A stretch of 64,000 nucleotides of DNA from Gilliamella sp. App6-5. Lineage in GTDB: Bacteria; Pseudomonadota; Gammaproteobacteria; Enterobacterales; Orbaceae. Below the pieces are notes generated by a model, which was given only the letters and a program-made list of their open reading frames with translations, made no database searches and was not told where the DNA came from. This document shows positions 10,363-18,608 of the stretch, piece after piece; position 1 is the stretch's first letter, and the number at the start of each line of letters is the position of its first letter. The translations under genes were made by a program, and so were the position numbers. The DNA is taken from contig NZ_LZGT01000074.1 in assembly GCF_001690525.1 (NCBI RefSeq), positions 36,662 to 100,661 on the forward strand, read 5' to 3'.

Positions 10363-10482
10363 TTACAAAAAGAATAAATTAATGTTGTGTTGTGTTGTGT
10401 TGTGTTGTGTTGTGTTGTGTTGTGTTGTGTTGTGTTGTGTTGTGTTGTGTTGTGTTGTGTTGTGTTGCTCTACTCTGTTCAT
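10363..10482 (-). other. Leader ORF through the pentamer tract (OFF-state product)
   Basis: From ATG 10482 the frame reads MNRVE, then repeats of QHNTT encoded by CAACA units, then INLFFL and a TAA at 10363-10365: 39 residues. This is what translation would give with 17 units. One extra unit (18) or two fewer (15) would join MNRVE-(QHNTT)n to the downstream adhesin frame. An AGG about 10 nt upstream of the ATG is a modest ribosome site. Confidence 0.5.
10383..10467. repeat. TGTTG pentanucleotide microsatellite, 17 perfect copies
   Basis: 85 bp of uninterrupted TGTTG (CAACA on the gene strand), 103 bp upstream of the annotated TTG of the adhesin-like gene. All three frames of the unit are stop-free, so the tract can be coding in any frame. 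A 5-bp unit changes frame with every gain or loss of one copy. Perfect repetition indicates recent or ongoing slippage. Confidence 0.97.
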
Positions 10483-10703
10483 TCTACCATAACCTATTTA
10501 ATTTATCAAGTCCTTGTTTAATATAATTTTTTATATGATGTATCGATTAATTTTTATAGAACGGTTTTGTTTTAGATAAAAAAGAAACATAATAACTCAC
10601 TAAAACAAGCTTATATTGTAAATAAAAAATGATATCATTCAAATATAAAACACTGACCTTTTTGTTAAGTTTTGTAAGGACTGGCTCGCATATCTTTTTT
10701 ATA

Positions 10704-11012
10704 TTAACGACTTGCATAAATGGAAATAACATCGCCAGAATCAATATCTATATCAACATTTATATCATCTATGACTATTCCGCCAGCCCCAACGTCCATC
10801 CAATTATCTTGTGTTATCTCTCTCGAATAAAACCTTATTGTATAACAACTAACCCCATTATTTATGCTTATATAATTATCAAATGATATATAAAAATGAT
10901 CAATATCGTATTTATATTTGGTCACAAATTCGCTTTTCTTTGCTGCTTCTATCGCTTTGAATAAAAAAGGCGTATATTTTTTATCAAGCTCAAAAATAGT
11001 GTCTTCGCTCAA
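10704..11012 (-). CDS. Small uncharacterised protein (immunity-protein-like), possibly 5'-truncated
   Basis: 102 residues, acidic, no signal peptide or membrane segment. The C-terminus (GGIVIDDINVDIDIDSGDVI) has the beta-strand pattern seen in small NTF2-fold or immunity-type proteins, but I do not recognise a specific family. The start used is a TTG. The frame is open 39 nt further upstream without an ATG, so the true N-terminus may be lost. It stands alone among decayed genes. No neighbouring toxin is visible. Treat as hypothetical. Confidence 0.4.
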   Translation of the reverse strand: MSEDTIFELDKKYTPFLFKAIEAAKKSEFVTKYKYDIDHFYISFDNYISINNGVSCYTIRFYSREITQDNWMDVGAGGIVIDDINVDIDIDSGDVISIYASR

Positions 11013-11135
11013 TATGTAAGCCCCCTTACCGAAATAGTGGACTGTAATTGTTTAGATAATAGAATTAGGCTAATTGATTTACACCAACTTATATTAGCAT
11101 ATTTGATCATTTTAAGAAAACATAAGTACAATAGA

Positions 11136-11336
11136 TTATAAATAATAAAAGCAAATTACTCCCGTCTTAATCGGTAGCACCACCGTTAATAAAGAAAAGA
11201 TAAATGCAACTGTATTGATATCAGCTTTAAAACATTGTGCAATCGGTTTTATTAACATACCAAATTGGCTGGCAAAACCAGCCATAATAAAATTAGCCAG
11301 AAAACTAATTAATGTGAGTGATCGCTTATTTTTCAT
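11136..11336 (-). pseudogene. N-terminal fragment of an MFS transporter
   Basis: The first ~50 residues (MKNKRSLTLISFLANFIMAG then FASQFGMLIKPIAQCFKADI) look like the first transmembrane helix and loop of a TsgA-like major facilitator transporter. A good ribosome site (AGGATAAT) precedes ATG 11336. The sequence then turns non-homologous (LPIKTGVICFYYL) and stops after 66 residues instead of ~400. It follows the broken deoD on the same strand, suggesting a former nucleoside uptake/phosphorolysis operon. The family call is from the N-terminus only. Confidence 0.55.
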
Positions 11337-11370
11337 AATATTATCCTGAAAAATGATTTAGCATGATAAT

Positions 11371-12015
11371 TTAAGATTGAATGGCAACCTGTAAGGCTAG
11401 TTTAATCATATTGTTAAATGTTAGTTATCTCTCTTCAGCAGAGGTTTCTTCACCAGTTAGGCAGTGGTCAGAAACCGTTAAAATGACTAAAGACTCAATA
11501 TTAAATTGTTGAGCAATACCATATAAACCAGCCACCTCCATATCGAAGCCTAAAACACCTGATTTTTCTAAAGAACTAATTAACGATTCATCAGGATCAT
11601 AATAAAGATCATCACTAAAGACATTGCCAGCTTTAATAGGAATATTCATAATTTTAGCAGTTTCATAAGCATTGTGTAATAAAGAAAAAGTAGCAGGAGT
11701 AGCAATATTATAACCACTTGCTCTTTTTTGATTAGTCATTGAATCAGTACCAACAGCAACCGCTAAAATAACATCACGCATTTTTCCGCTATGCTGTGTT
11801 ACACCTAAACTACCGATACGAATAATACGCTTTACATGAAAGTCATTGATTAATTCATGCACATAAAGCGTAATTGACCAAATCCCCATTCCGTGTTCCA
11901 TGACTGAAACTGGAATACCGTTATATATTCCAGTATAACCTAACATGTTACGTACATTACAAATTTGCTTTGCATCTATTTCTGCAACGTTAAAATCTAA
12001 AATATGGAGGTACAT
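11371..12015 (-). pseudogene. deoD: Purine nucleoside phosphorylase deoD, interrupted and N-terminally decayed
   Basis: Strong DeoD match: NVRNMLGYTGIYNGIPVSVM, EHGMGIWSITLYVHELI, RIIRIGSLG, FDMEVAGLYGIA and LTVSDHCLTGEETSAEER. After EER an in-frame TAA (11425-11427) stands where a CAA glutamine codon is expected. The same frame then continues with LTFNNMIKLALQVAIQS to a second TAA at 11371, matching the normal DeoD end. The N-terminal ~20 residues, including the usual phosphate/nucleoside-binding PGDP segment, are missing or unrecognisable. Both defects suggest no active enzyme is made. Confidence 0.8.
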
Positions 12016-12224
12016 GTTATAAGGAAAAAAGAGGTTTCTTCAGTATTCGTATATAAACTATGACGGACACAGTTTCCAACTATCTTTGATACCTCTAAAT
12101 CAATTAATGATGATCGATATTTATACGGAAATACTAACCATTTATTATTCAGATAAGGTTCTAAAAGTTCAAATTCATTTTCGGTTAATTTTCTTATTGA
12201 TATGCGATCATTAATGACATCCAT
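11997..12224 (-). CDS. Small ORF of unknown function upstream of broken deoD
   Basis: 75 residues beginning MDVINDRISIRKLTENEFEL. The opening pattern resembles the first strand of GNAT acetyltransferases, but only that; the remainder is unrecognised. It overlaps the 5' end of the deoD remnant by 19 bp in another frame and probably represents a truncated gene fused to the deletion junction that removed the deoD N-terminus. Real expression is uncertain. Confidence 0.3.
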   Translation of the reverse strand: MDVINDRISIRKLTENEFELLEPYLNNKWLVFPYKYRSSLIDLEVSKIVGNCVRHSLYTNTEETSFFLITCTSIF

Positions 12225-12251
12225 TAAATTTTTCTTATTTATATGTCTTTT

Positions 12252-12323
12252 TTAGCTATAACTAACCCAAGAAAATATAGCAAGGCCTATCAAAAAAATC
12301 TTAATTAACCAATAAAACTCCAT
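12252..12323 (-). CDS. Possible 23-residue single-span membrane peptide
   Basis: ATG 12323 is preceded by AAGGA at nine bases. The peptide is one hydrophobic helix (MEFYWLIKIFLIGLAIFSW then VSYS). It lies just 28 bp upstream of the 75-residue ORF on the same strand. Hydrophobic mini-proteins of this kind exist in enterobacteria, but AT-rich sequence also produces them by chance. Confidence 0.25.
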   Translation of the reverse strand: MEFYWLIKIFLIGLAIFSWVSYS

Positions 12324-12361
12324 TTTACTATTTTCCTTATATTATTTTTTTCTAATATTTT

Positions 12362-12400
12362 AAATAACATTAAGGCGCTTTATGCGCCTTAATGTTATTT
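12362..12400. terminator. Bidirectional terminator downstream of ilvH
   Basis: Perfect 17-bp inverted repeat (12362-12378 with 12384-12400; core AAGGCGC/GCGCCTT), 5-nt loop, AT-rich on both sides. It lies 22 bp past the ilvH stop, so it terminates the ilvIH transcript on the minus strand. Confidence 0.92.
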
Positions 12401-12422
12401 AAAATGCTAATAATGGATATCA

Positions 12423-12917
12423 CTATTTAACTGTTTTTTCACTACGTGATAAACCAATAATCCCTGAGCGTACAGTTTCGACAATATTACAAGTTTCGCG
12501 AATTGAAGCTAAAAATGAGTCTAGTTTTTCACTCGTACCTGATAATTGTACGATGTAATGTGTTGCGGTCACATCGACAATCGATCCCCTAAAAATATCG
12601 GCACAACGTTTTACTTCGTCACGCGCATCAGAACCTTTTGCTGCAACTTTTACTAGCATGATTTCACGCTCTACATGTGGCCCTTCGGTTAAATCATGCA
12701 CACGATAAACATTAACCAATTTATGCAACTGTTTTTGGATCTGTTCAAGCACATGCTCATCACCCGTTGTTTGTATTGTCATACGATGCATAGTTGGGTC
12801 TTCAGTTTGCGCGGTGGTAATTGTTTCAATATTAAAACCACGTTGTGAAAATAAGCCAATTATTCTTGATAATGCGCCGGGTTCGTTCTCAGTTAAAATT
12901 GATAATATATAACGCAT
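12423..12917 (-). CDS. ilvH: Acetolactate synthase III regulatory subunit
   Basis: 164-residue small subunit of acetohydroxyacid synthase, which stimulates the catalytic subunit and binds valine for feedback inhibition. The N-terminal ACT domain is clear (ILTENEPGALSRIIGLFSQRGFNIE, residues 5-29), followed by the C-terminal ALS_ss domain (MLVKVAAKG onward). Length matches IlvH. Its ATG overlaps the ilvI stop codon (TAATG), indicating translational coupling. Confidence 0.95.
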   Translation of the reverse strand: MRYILSILTENEPGALSRIIGLFSQRGFNIETITTAQTEDPTMHRMTIQTTGDEHVLEQIQKQLHKLVNVYRVHDLTEGPHVEREIMLVKVAAKGSDARDEVKRCADIFRGSIVDVTATHYIVQLSGTSEKLDSFLASIRETCNIVETVRSGIIGLSRSEKTVK

Positions 12918-14635
12918 TAGGTTCTCTCCGTTTTACTAAGCCACATTTCGTTCATTGCGCCACCTCGCACTTGCATTGGGTACACATGTTCAGTTGCATC
13001 GGTCATGACATCAACAAAAACCAAACGATTTTTAATGGCTAATGCTTGTTTTAGTTTTGGTTCAAGTTCTTCACGCTTGGTTATAACCATTCCAACATGG
13101 CCATAAGCTTCTGCAATTTTGGCAAAATCAGGTAAAGATTCCATATAAGAACTGGAGTGCCGACCAGCATAAATCATATCTTGCCACTGCTTAACCATGC
13201 CTAAAAAACGGTTGTTTAAATTTAACACCAGTACGGGCAAACCATATTGCAATGCGGTTGATAGCTCTTGAATATTCATCTGAATACTACCATCACCTGT
13301 TATGCACACAACGGTTTTTTTAGGGAATGCTAATTTAACCCCAAGCGCTGCTGGCAAACCGAATCCCATAGTGCCAAGTCCACCCGAGGTAATAAAGTGA
13401 CGCGGTTTGTCAAATGGGTAATAAAGTGCCGTGAACATTTGATGTTGCCCCACATCAGTTGCCACAAAGGCATCCCCTTTGGTCAATTTGTATAATACTT
13501 CGATTGCTTCTTGCGGTTTGATGCTTTCACCGTCATGACGATAAGCCAAACAGTGACGAGCTCGCCAATGTTCGATCTTCTTCCACCAATCGATCAACGC
13601 ATCAAGATCACGTTCGGCAGAGGACTCATCTAACATTGATAACATGGTTTCAAGAACAACCCTGGCATCACCCACCACCGGAATTGAAACCAAAATAGTT
13701 TTAGAAATTGAAGTTGGATCAATATCAACATGAATAATTTTGGCTTTTGGGCAATATTTTTCAACATTGTTGGTGGTTCGATCATCAAAGCGCGCACCGA
13801 TTGCAAAAATCACATCAGCATTATGCATAGCCATATTGGCTTCATAAACCCCATGCATACCAATCATGCCAAGGTAATGTTTGTCGGTCCCCGGAAAGGC
13901 GCTAATGCCCATCAACGTTGAAGCAACTGGTAGATTGAGTTTTTCTGCAAGTGTTTTAATTTCGCTACTTGCGTCGGCAGCAATTACACCACCACCAATA
14001 AACAATACTGGCTTTTTAGCAGATAATAATGTGGTTAGGGCTTTTTTGATCTGTTTTTTATGGCCTTGAATAGTTGGATTATAAGATCGCATGAAAACAG
14101 AATTTGGGTAGTGATAATTATATTTGTTCGCAGGATTAACAATATCTTTTGGCAAATCAATCACCACTGGCCCTGGCCTACCAGTCGAGGCGATATAAAA
14201 CGCTTTTTTGATGGTTTCTGGAATATCTTTACTGTTTTTAACTAAAAAACTGTGTTTAACAATTGGGCGAGAAATGCCTATCATGTCACATTCTTGGAAT
14301 GCATCGTTACCAATGAGATTACTGGCAACTTGTCCAGACAATATAACCAGCGGTACCGAATCCATATAAGCTGTTGCAATGCCGGTAATCGTGTTGGTCG
14401 CCCCAGGGCCTGATGTTACTAAAACTACACCAACATCGCCTGTTGCTCTGGCGTAACCATCGGCCATATGTACGGCAGCCTGTTCATGACGAACTAAAAT
14501 ATGCTCAATACCACCTAATGTGTGAATGGCATCATAAATATCAAGAACACTACCACCGGGATAACCAAATATCTGTTTTACTCCTTGGTCAATCAAAGAT
14601 TGAATAACCATCTCTGCGCCTGACAGTTTTGCCAT
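12917..14635 (-). CDS. ilvI: Acetolactate synthase III catalytic subunit
   Basis: 572-residue thiamine-diphosphate enzyme catalysing the first common step of isoleucine, valine and leucine synthesis. Visible are the N-terminal [13 protein letters not shown] segment, the catalytic glutamate in [18 protein letters not shown], the FAD-binding middle domain, and the ThDP motif GDGSIQMN...NLNN in the C-terminal third. The ATG at 14635 (MAKLSGAEM) is chosen because GGAGG lies 8 nt upstream; the longer frame starts at a TTG overlapping that ribosome site. It forms the ilvIH operon with the next gene. Confidence 0.96.
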   Translation of the reverse strand: MAKLSGAEMVIQSLIDQGVKQIFGYPGGSVLDIYDAIHTLGGIEHILVRHEQAAVHMADGYARATGDVGVVLVTSGPGATNTITGIATAYMDSVPLVILSGQVASNLIGNDAFQECDMIGISRPIVKHSFLVKNSKDIPETIKKAFYIASTGRPGPVVIDLPKDIVNPANKYNYHYPNSVFMRSYNPTIQGHKKQIKKALTTLLSAKKPVLFIGGGVIAADASSEIKTLAEKLNLPVASTLMGISAFPGTDKHYLGMIGMHGVYEANMAMHNADVIFAIGARFDDRTTNNVEKYCPKAKIIHVDIDPTSISKTILVSIPVVGDARVVLETMLSMLDESSAERDLDALIDWWKKIEHWRARHCLAYRHDGESIKPQEAIEVLYKLTKGDAFVATDVGQHQMFTALYYPFDKPRHFITSGGLGTMGFGLPAALGVKLAFPKKTVVCITGDGSIQMNIQELSTALQYGLPVLVLNLNNRFLGMVKQWQDMIYAGRHSSSYMESLPDFAKIAEAYGHVGMVITKREELEPKLKQALAIKNRLVFVDVMTDATEHVYPMQVRGGAMNEMWLSKTERT

Positions 14636-14918
14636 GGTTGTTGCCTCCAATGAAACTAATTAGTCATTTAGTGATTCATTTTGCATCAACTTGTAAGCAA
14701 AATCAATAAAGTCAATTAGCTAAGTTCATTACAAATAAAATTGAGCACTCACAATATTAATTTTTGATAGATTATGAATAATATCCATAATCTATCAATT
14801 TTATTTAAATATTTCTGATTGATTTTATTGTTATTTTTTTATTTTTTATATACACTCAGCACCTAAGTACTTCTAGTCATAACAGTACTAGAATTCTTCA
14901 TTACCCAAAGGTACCAAT

Positions 14919-15794
14919 ATGAGCAATATTTCATCTAAACCAACCTCACTTGCGGACTGGCAATTAGTTAAAGTTACTGGCGAGGATAACCGTATTTTTC
15001 TGCAAGGGCAAATAACCAACGACATTAACCGACTTTCCGAACAATCCACGCTCTATGCCGCTCATTGCGACAATAAAGGCAGAGTGTTGAGTACTTTATT
15101 ATTATTTCAACGCGGTAACGATATTTACTATATTGAGCGTAAAAGCGTTGTAAAAAAACAGATTGCCGAACTTGCAAAATACGCCGTTTTTTCTAAAGTG
15201 GCTATCGAACCAGTCCAAGATTTAAATATTATCGGTTTGGTCGGTGATGCAATTCCTCCAGCAATTACTGCAAAATTAAGTGATACAAGCTGTTTTACTG
15301 AAAATAACATCACCTATATCAAAGTACCTTTACCAGAAATGCGCGTTATTATGGTCACGCCAGAACCTATTGCGGATGATTTAAATCCATGCTGTGAGTG
15401 GTTAAAACTTGATTTGCAAGCGGGTTATCCTATTATTGATGATAGCAATATGGCAATTTTATTACCACAAGCCTGTAACTTACAATCTTATGACGCAATT
15501 AGCTTTGAAAAAGGCTGCTACTGTGGTCAAGAAATGGTCGCTAGAGCACAGTTTCGCGGTGCTAACACTCGTGGAATGTATGTAATAAAAGGCACTAGTG
15601 ACGTTCTTCCTAAAATTGGCAGTACACTCGAATATAAACTTGCTGGTGGTTGGCGAGAAGGTGGACTAGTATTAGCCGCGGCAAAACTTGATGACAAAGA
15701 CGGCGTTTGTGTCCAAGTCGTACTTAATAATGGAATTGATTTAAATACGCCATTTAGAGTTTGTGGAAACGATAATAGCCGAATGACGTTTTAA
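14919..15794 (+). CDS. ygfZ: tRNA-modifying protein YgfZ (folate-binding, Fe-S cluster maintenance)
   Basis: 291-residue YgfZ, a folate-dependent protein that supports Fe-S enzymes such as MiaB. The diagnostic motif KGCYCGQEMVARAQFRG (about residues 198-214) with its conserved cysteine is intact. The N-terminal GcvT-like fold includes FLQGQITNDI near residue 27. It is a little shorter than the E. coli protein (326), mainly at the C-terminus. ATG start with AAAGG upstream. Monocistronic. Confidence 0.93.
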   Translation: MSNISSKPTSLADWQLVKVTGEDNRIFLQGQITNDINRLSEQSTLYAAHCDNKGRVLSTLLLFQRGNDIYYIERKSVVKKQIAELAKYAVFSKVAIEPVQDLNIIGLVGDAIPPAITAKLSDTSCFTENNITYIKVPLPEMRVIMVTPEPIADDLNPCCEWLKLDLQAGYPIIDDSNMAILLPQACNLQSYDAISFEKGCYCGQEMVARAQFRGANTRGMYVIKGTSDVLPKIGSTLEYKLAGGWREGGLVLAAAKLDDKDGVCVQVVLNNGIDLNTPFRVCGNDNSRMTF

Positions 15795-15810
15795 TTATTT
15801 TTTGACCAAC

Positions 15811-15842
15811 CGGCTGGACTAACATCACGTTTATTCCAGCCG
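15811..15842. terminator. Hairpin between ygfZ and the M20 peptidase gene
   Basis: Inverted repeat CGGCTGGA / TCCAGCCG with a 16-nt loop in the convergent spacer. On the minus strand it is followed by GTTGGTCAAAAAATAA rather than a T-run, so terminator activity is tentative. Confidence 0.4.
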
Positions 15843-15864
15843 TCCTTGTGCCTACCGTTTTAGC

Positions 15865-17022
15865 TTAGTTCGCAAGTTCTTGGTTAACAATTTCAATAAA
15901 ATAGCTTACGCCAGTTGTTAGCACTTCATCATTGAAGTTAAAGGCTGGATTATGTAAGTTGGCACCTTTACCTGCGCCTAGCCAAACGTACACACCCGGT
16001 ATTTTTTGCAGCATAAAAGCAAAATCTTCTGATCCCATTGAAGGAAGAGGATCAATAATTACGTTATCTTGCCCAACGATTTTTTTAGCCGCAGTGATAG
16101 CGATATCGGCTTGTTTAGCGTAATTAATCGTCGCTGGGTAACGGCGTTGATAATCAACTTCAGCCTTGGCTTCAAATGTTGTAGCAATACCTGTTGCTAT
16201 TTGTTTAATGCGACTTTCAGCCATATCTTGCACTTGGGCGCTAAATGTTCTAACCGTGCCTCGAATCACCGCTTCTTGCGGTAACACATTCCAAGTATCA
16301 CCGCTGTGAATTTGCGTTACGCTAACGACCAACGAACTTAAAGGATCGGCATTACGACTAACAATGCTTTGTAAACCATTAACGATTTGTGTGGCAGTTA
16401 GTATCGTATCTTTGCCCAAATGAGGAGCTGCTGCATGAGCACCAACACCCGTTATTTTAATTTCAAAAACATCATACGAAGCCATCATAGGTCCATGGTT
16501 AATATAAAAGTGATTTAATTCCATATTAGGCTGATTATGAATGCCATACACCGCTTCAATTGGAAATCGTTCAAATAAACCATTTTCAACCATAACACGT
16601 GCCCCGCCCTCGTTTTCTTCAGCAGGTTGAAAAACGACCACAACAGTGCCCGCAAAATCACGGTTTTCACTCAAATACTTAGCCGTGCCGAGCAACATAG
16701 CAGTATGTCCATCATGACCACACGCATGCATTTTGCCATGCGTGGTTGAGCAATAATCGATAGTATTTTCTTCAATAATATCTAATGCATCAATATCAGC
16801 TCGAAGTGCAATCCACCGCCCTTCTTGATTACCTTTAATAATGCCAACAACGCCCGTTGGTGCAAAATCAGTATATAACTCAGTAATACCAAACGATTGC
16901 AGTTTGTCGATAATAAATTTGGTGGTGTTAACTTCTTCGAAAGCGGTTTCGGGATGAGCATGAATATGATGGCGCCACGCGATCATTTCGCTTTTTAGTT
17001 GATTAATACTATTTGATATCAT
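15865..17022 (-). CDS. M20-family amidohydrolase / N-acyl-amino acid deacylase
   Basis: 385-residue metallopeptidase of the M20D group (hippurate hydrolase, N-acetyl-amino acid deacylases, auxin amidohydrolase-like). Conserved sites include HAHPETAFEE near residue 20, the metal ligands in HACGHDGHTAMLLG near residue 100, the catalytic pair in FQPAEENEGGARVM near 132, and GSEDFAFML near the C-terminus. The central dimerisation domain is present (ITGVGAHAAAPHLGKDTI). Cytoplasmic; substrate cannot be told from sequence. It starts at ATG 17022 with AAGGAATCATTC upstream. Confidence 0.88.
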   Translation of the reverse strand: MISNSINQLKSEMIAWRHHIHAHPETAFEEVNTTKFIIDKLQSFGITELYTDFAPTGVVGIIKGNQEGRWIALRADIDALDIIEENTIDYCSTTHGKMHACGHDGHTAMLLGTAKYLSENRDFAGTVVVVFQPAEENEGGARVMVENGLFERFPIEAVYGIHNQPNMELNHFYINHGPMMASYDVFEIKITGVGAHAAAPHLGKDTILTATQIVNGLQSIVSRNADPLSSLVVSVTQIHSGDTWNVLPQEAVIRGTVRTFSAQVQDMAESRIKQIATGIATTFEAKAEVDYQRRYPATINYAKQADIAITAAKKIVGQDNVIIDPLPSMGSEDFAFMLQKIPGVYVWLGAGKGANLHNPAFNFNDEVLTTGVSYFIEIVNQELAN

Positions 17023-17858
17023 GAATGATTCCTTAATTAGTGACTAAATTACAGCATAACACGCTGATTTAGCTAGCACTATAACGCGATTTTCACTTTT
17101 ATAAAAATAACTAATTTTACTATGGATATCAATTTTGGTTATATGTTGCATATTTTGAACAAAATAATAACTTTATGCACTTTTAACACAATATTGATTA
17201 ACAAAGATTGACTGAAACGTAAGGTTTTCTGAAACTTTTTAACAACAATTTCAAGTAACAATCATATGCTGGAATTACTCGTGTTATTTACAGTAATTCA
17301 AGAAACGGCTGTAATAAATAGGCATCACACCGCTTCTCAGACAAGGAATATAGTCTTTATATCCATAAAGTAAAATCACCGTCACCAATTGGGCTAACGG
17401 TTTTATGTTGGTCGTCCATTTATAACGCTGAAAGATCTCATAGACATTAAATAGCCTGACGCCATTGCATATCAAACACGAAAGCAGACTACGTAATTTT
17501 CTACATCAGTAGTGTGCTCGCTATAGGATATTTACACAACTATTTACATTTTAGGCTCTATTTTTTGTAAAAAATATTCAGGATTCTATACCGTTTGGTG
17601 ATTAATTGAGACTCCACTATATTTATTTGTTGAATAACGTATGATGACTATTGTATCAATCAAACATTCACGAAAACTGCCAGCTCTCAAATGAATGGGT
17701 AAGCTGAAAGCGTGATATGTGCTTTAAATGGCGATATAGCATAATCAGCACATAGTTAGCGATTCAAAAGACAAAAGGTTAAGCGATTTTCGACAAAGCG
17801 CCTTATAAGTTTTTAGTAGGTTATTGTAATCATAAAATGTAAACCAGCCGATGTTTCC
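17023..17858. other. Gene-poor region with one dispersed repeat and a transposase scar
   Basis: No intact gene. Contents: the promoter side of the M20 gene; a rightward copy of the dispersed motif at 17211-17250 (ACTGAAACGT then CTGAAACTTTTTAAC); a 63-residue minus-strand ORF at 17284-17475 that I cannot match to anything; an apparent transposase remnant at ~17669-17820; and the shared 18-mer at 17827-17844. Confidence 0.5.
17669..17820 (+). pseudogene. Degenerate IS481-type transposase remnant
   Basis: Frames pieced together read ASSQMNG-AE-VICALNGD, then HNQH--SDSKDKRL. This recalls the DDE core and C-terminus of IS481-like transposases (PASPQMNGKAERV; then a W-N-Q and SD-KDR segment). Stops and frame changes interrupt it, and it is only about 50 codons long. 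The identification rests on short motifs and is weak. Confidence 0.35.
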
Positions 17859-18608
17859 CTACAAATAATAATAGTTCACATAACCCGATATTAATAAAAA
17901 AGGACCAAATGGAATAATCTTTGTAAGATTTTGATTGAGTGCATATCGCAAAAAAAGATAATACACAACCCCCAATAATGAAGCAAAAAATAACAGCAGG
18001 GGTAATAAAGTATAAGGTAACCAAGCTCCCAATGCGGCAAGTAGTTTGATATCCCCACCACCTAATCCCTCTTTTTTAGAGATTAAATAAAATAATGTAG
18101 CAGGTATTTTTAATAATAAATACCCCCAAAAAATGCCCAGTAAAGCATCGGCTAACTCAAGGTTTGTGATGTTAAAATAGGCAAGCATAACACCTACCCA
18201 CATCAACGGTTGTGTAAACATATCAGGTAATAAATAATATTTAAAATCAATCAACGCCAACAGTAAAAAATAGCAGCCAAGAAGCATTAAGATGTAACTT
18301 TGAAAATGCATACCTTTATCGACATAGATTATAGTAAATAAACCAGCGACAAATAATTCGACACTAACATAGCGTAACGAAATCTTGGCATTGCAGTTAT
18401 AACAACGACTTCTTAAGATAAACCAAGAAACAACTGGCAACAATTGCCAAAACTCGAGTTTATTATGACAATGTGGACAAGCGGATCGCTGAACGCTAAT
18501 ACAACATAAATACTGAAATGTGGACATTGATGGCAAATAACGACAATAAGCAACATAAACAAAACTACCCATGCAAAGCCCCAAACAGATGATCATAAAC
18601 ATTAGCAT
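17859..18608 (-). CDS. pilD: Type IV prepilin peptidase (PilD/GspO family)
   Basis: 249-residue polytopic membrane aspartic protease that cleaves the leader of type IV prepilins. The cytoplasmic tetra-cysteine zinc loop is present (CPHCHNK ... CYNCNAK, residues ~43-76). The two catalytic aspartates lie in ALIDFKYYLLPD and GGGDIKLLAALGAW. About seven hydrophobic segments follow. Unlike some homologues there is no obvious N-methyltransferase loss, since the cysteine domain is retained. Last gene of the pilin cluster, with its start touching the pilC stop codon. Confidence 0.9.
   Translation of the reverse strand: MLMFMIICLGLCMGSFVYVAYCRYLPSMSTFQYLCCISVQRSACPHCHNKLEFWQLLPVVSWFILRSRCYNCNAKISLRYVSVELFVAGLFTIIYVDKGMHFQSYILMLLGCYFLLLALIDFKYYLLPDMFTQPLMWVGVMLAYFNITNLELADALLGIFWGYLLLKIPATLFYLISKKEGLGGGDIKLLAALGAWLPYTLLPLLLFFASLLGVVYYLFLRYALNQNLTKIIPFGPFLLISGYVNYYYL

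Noticed and set aside
15128..15313. Minus-strand ORF within ygfZ
   Set aside because: Shadow of a clear ygfZ coding frame.
17284..17475. 63-residue minus-strand ORF in the gap after the M20 gene
   Set aside because: Starts without a ribosome site in a region containing scars; no motif recognised on either strand.
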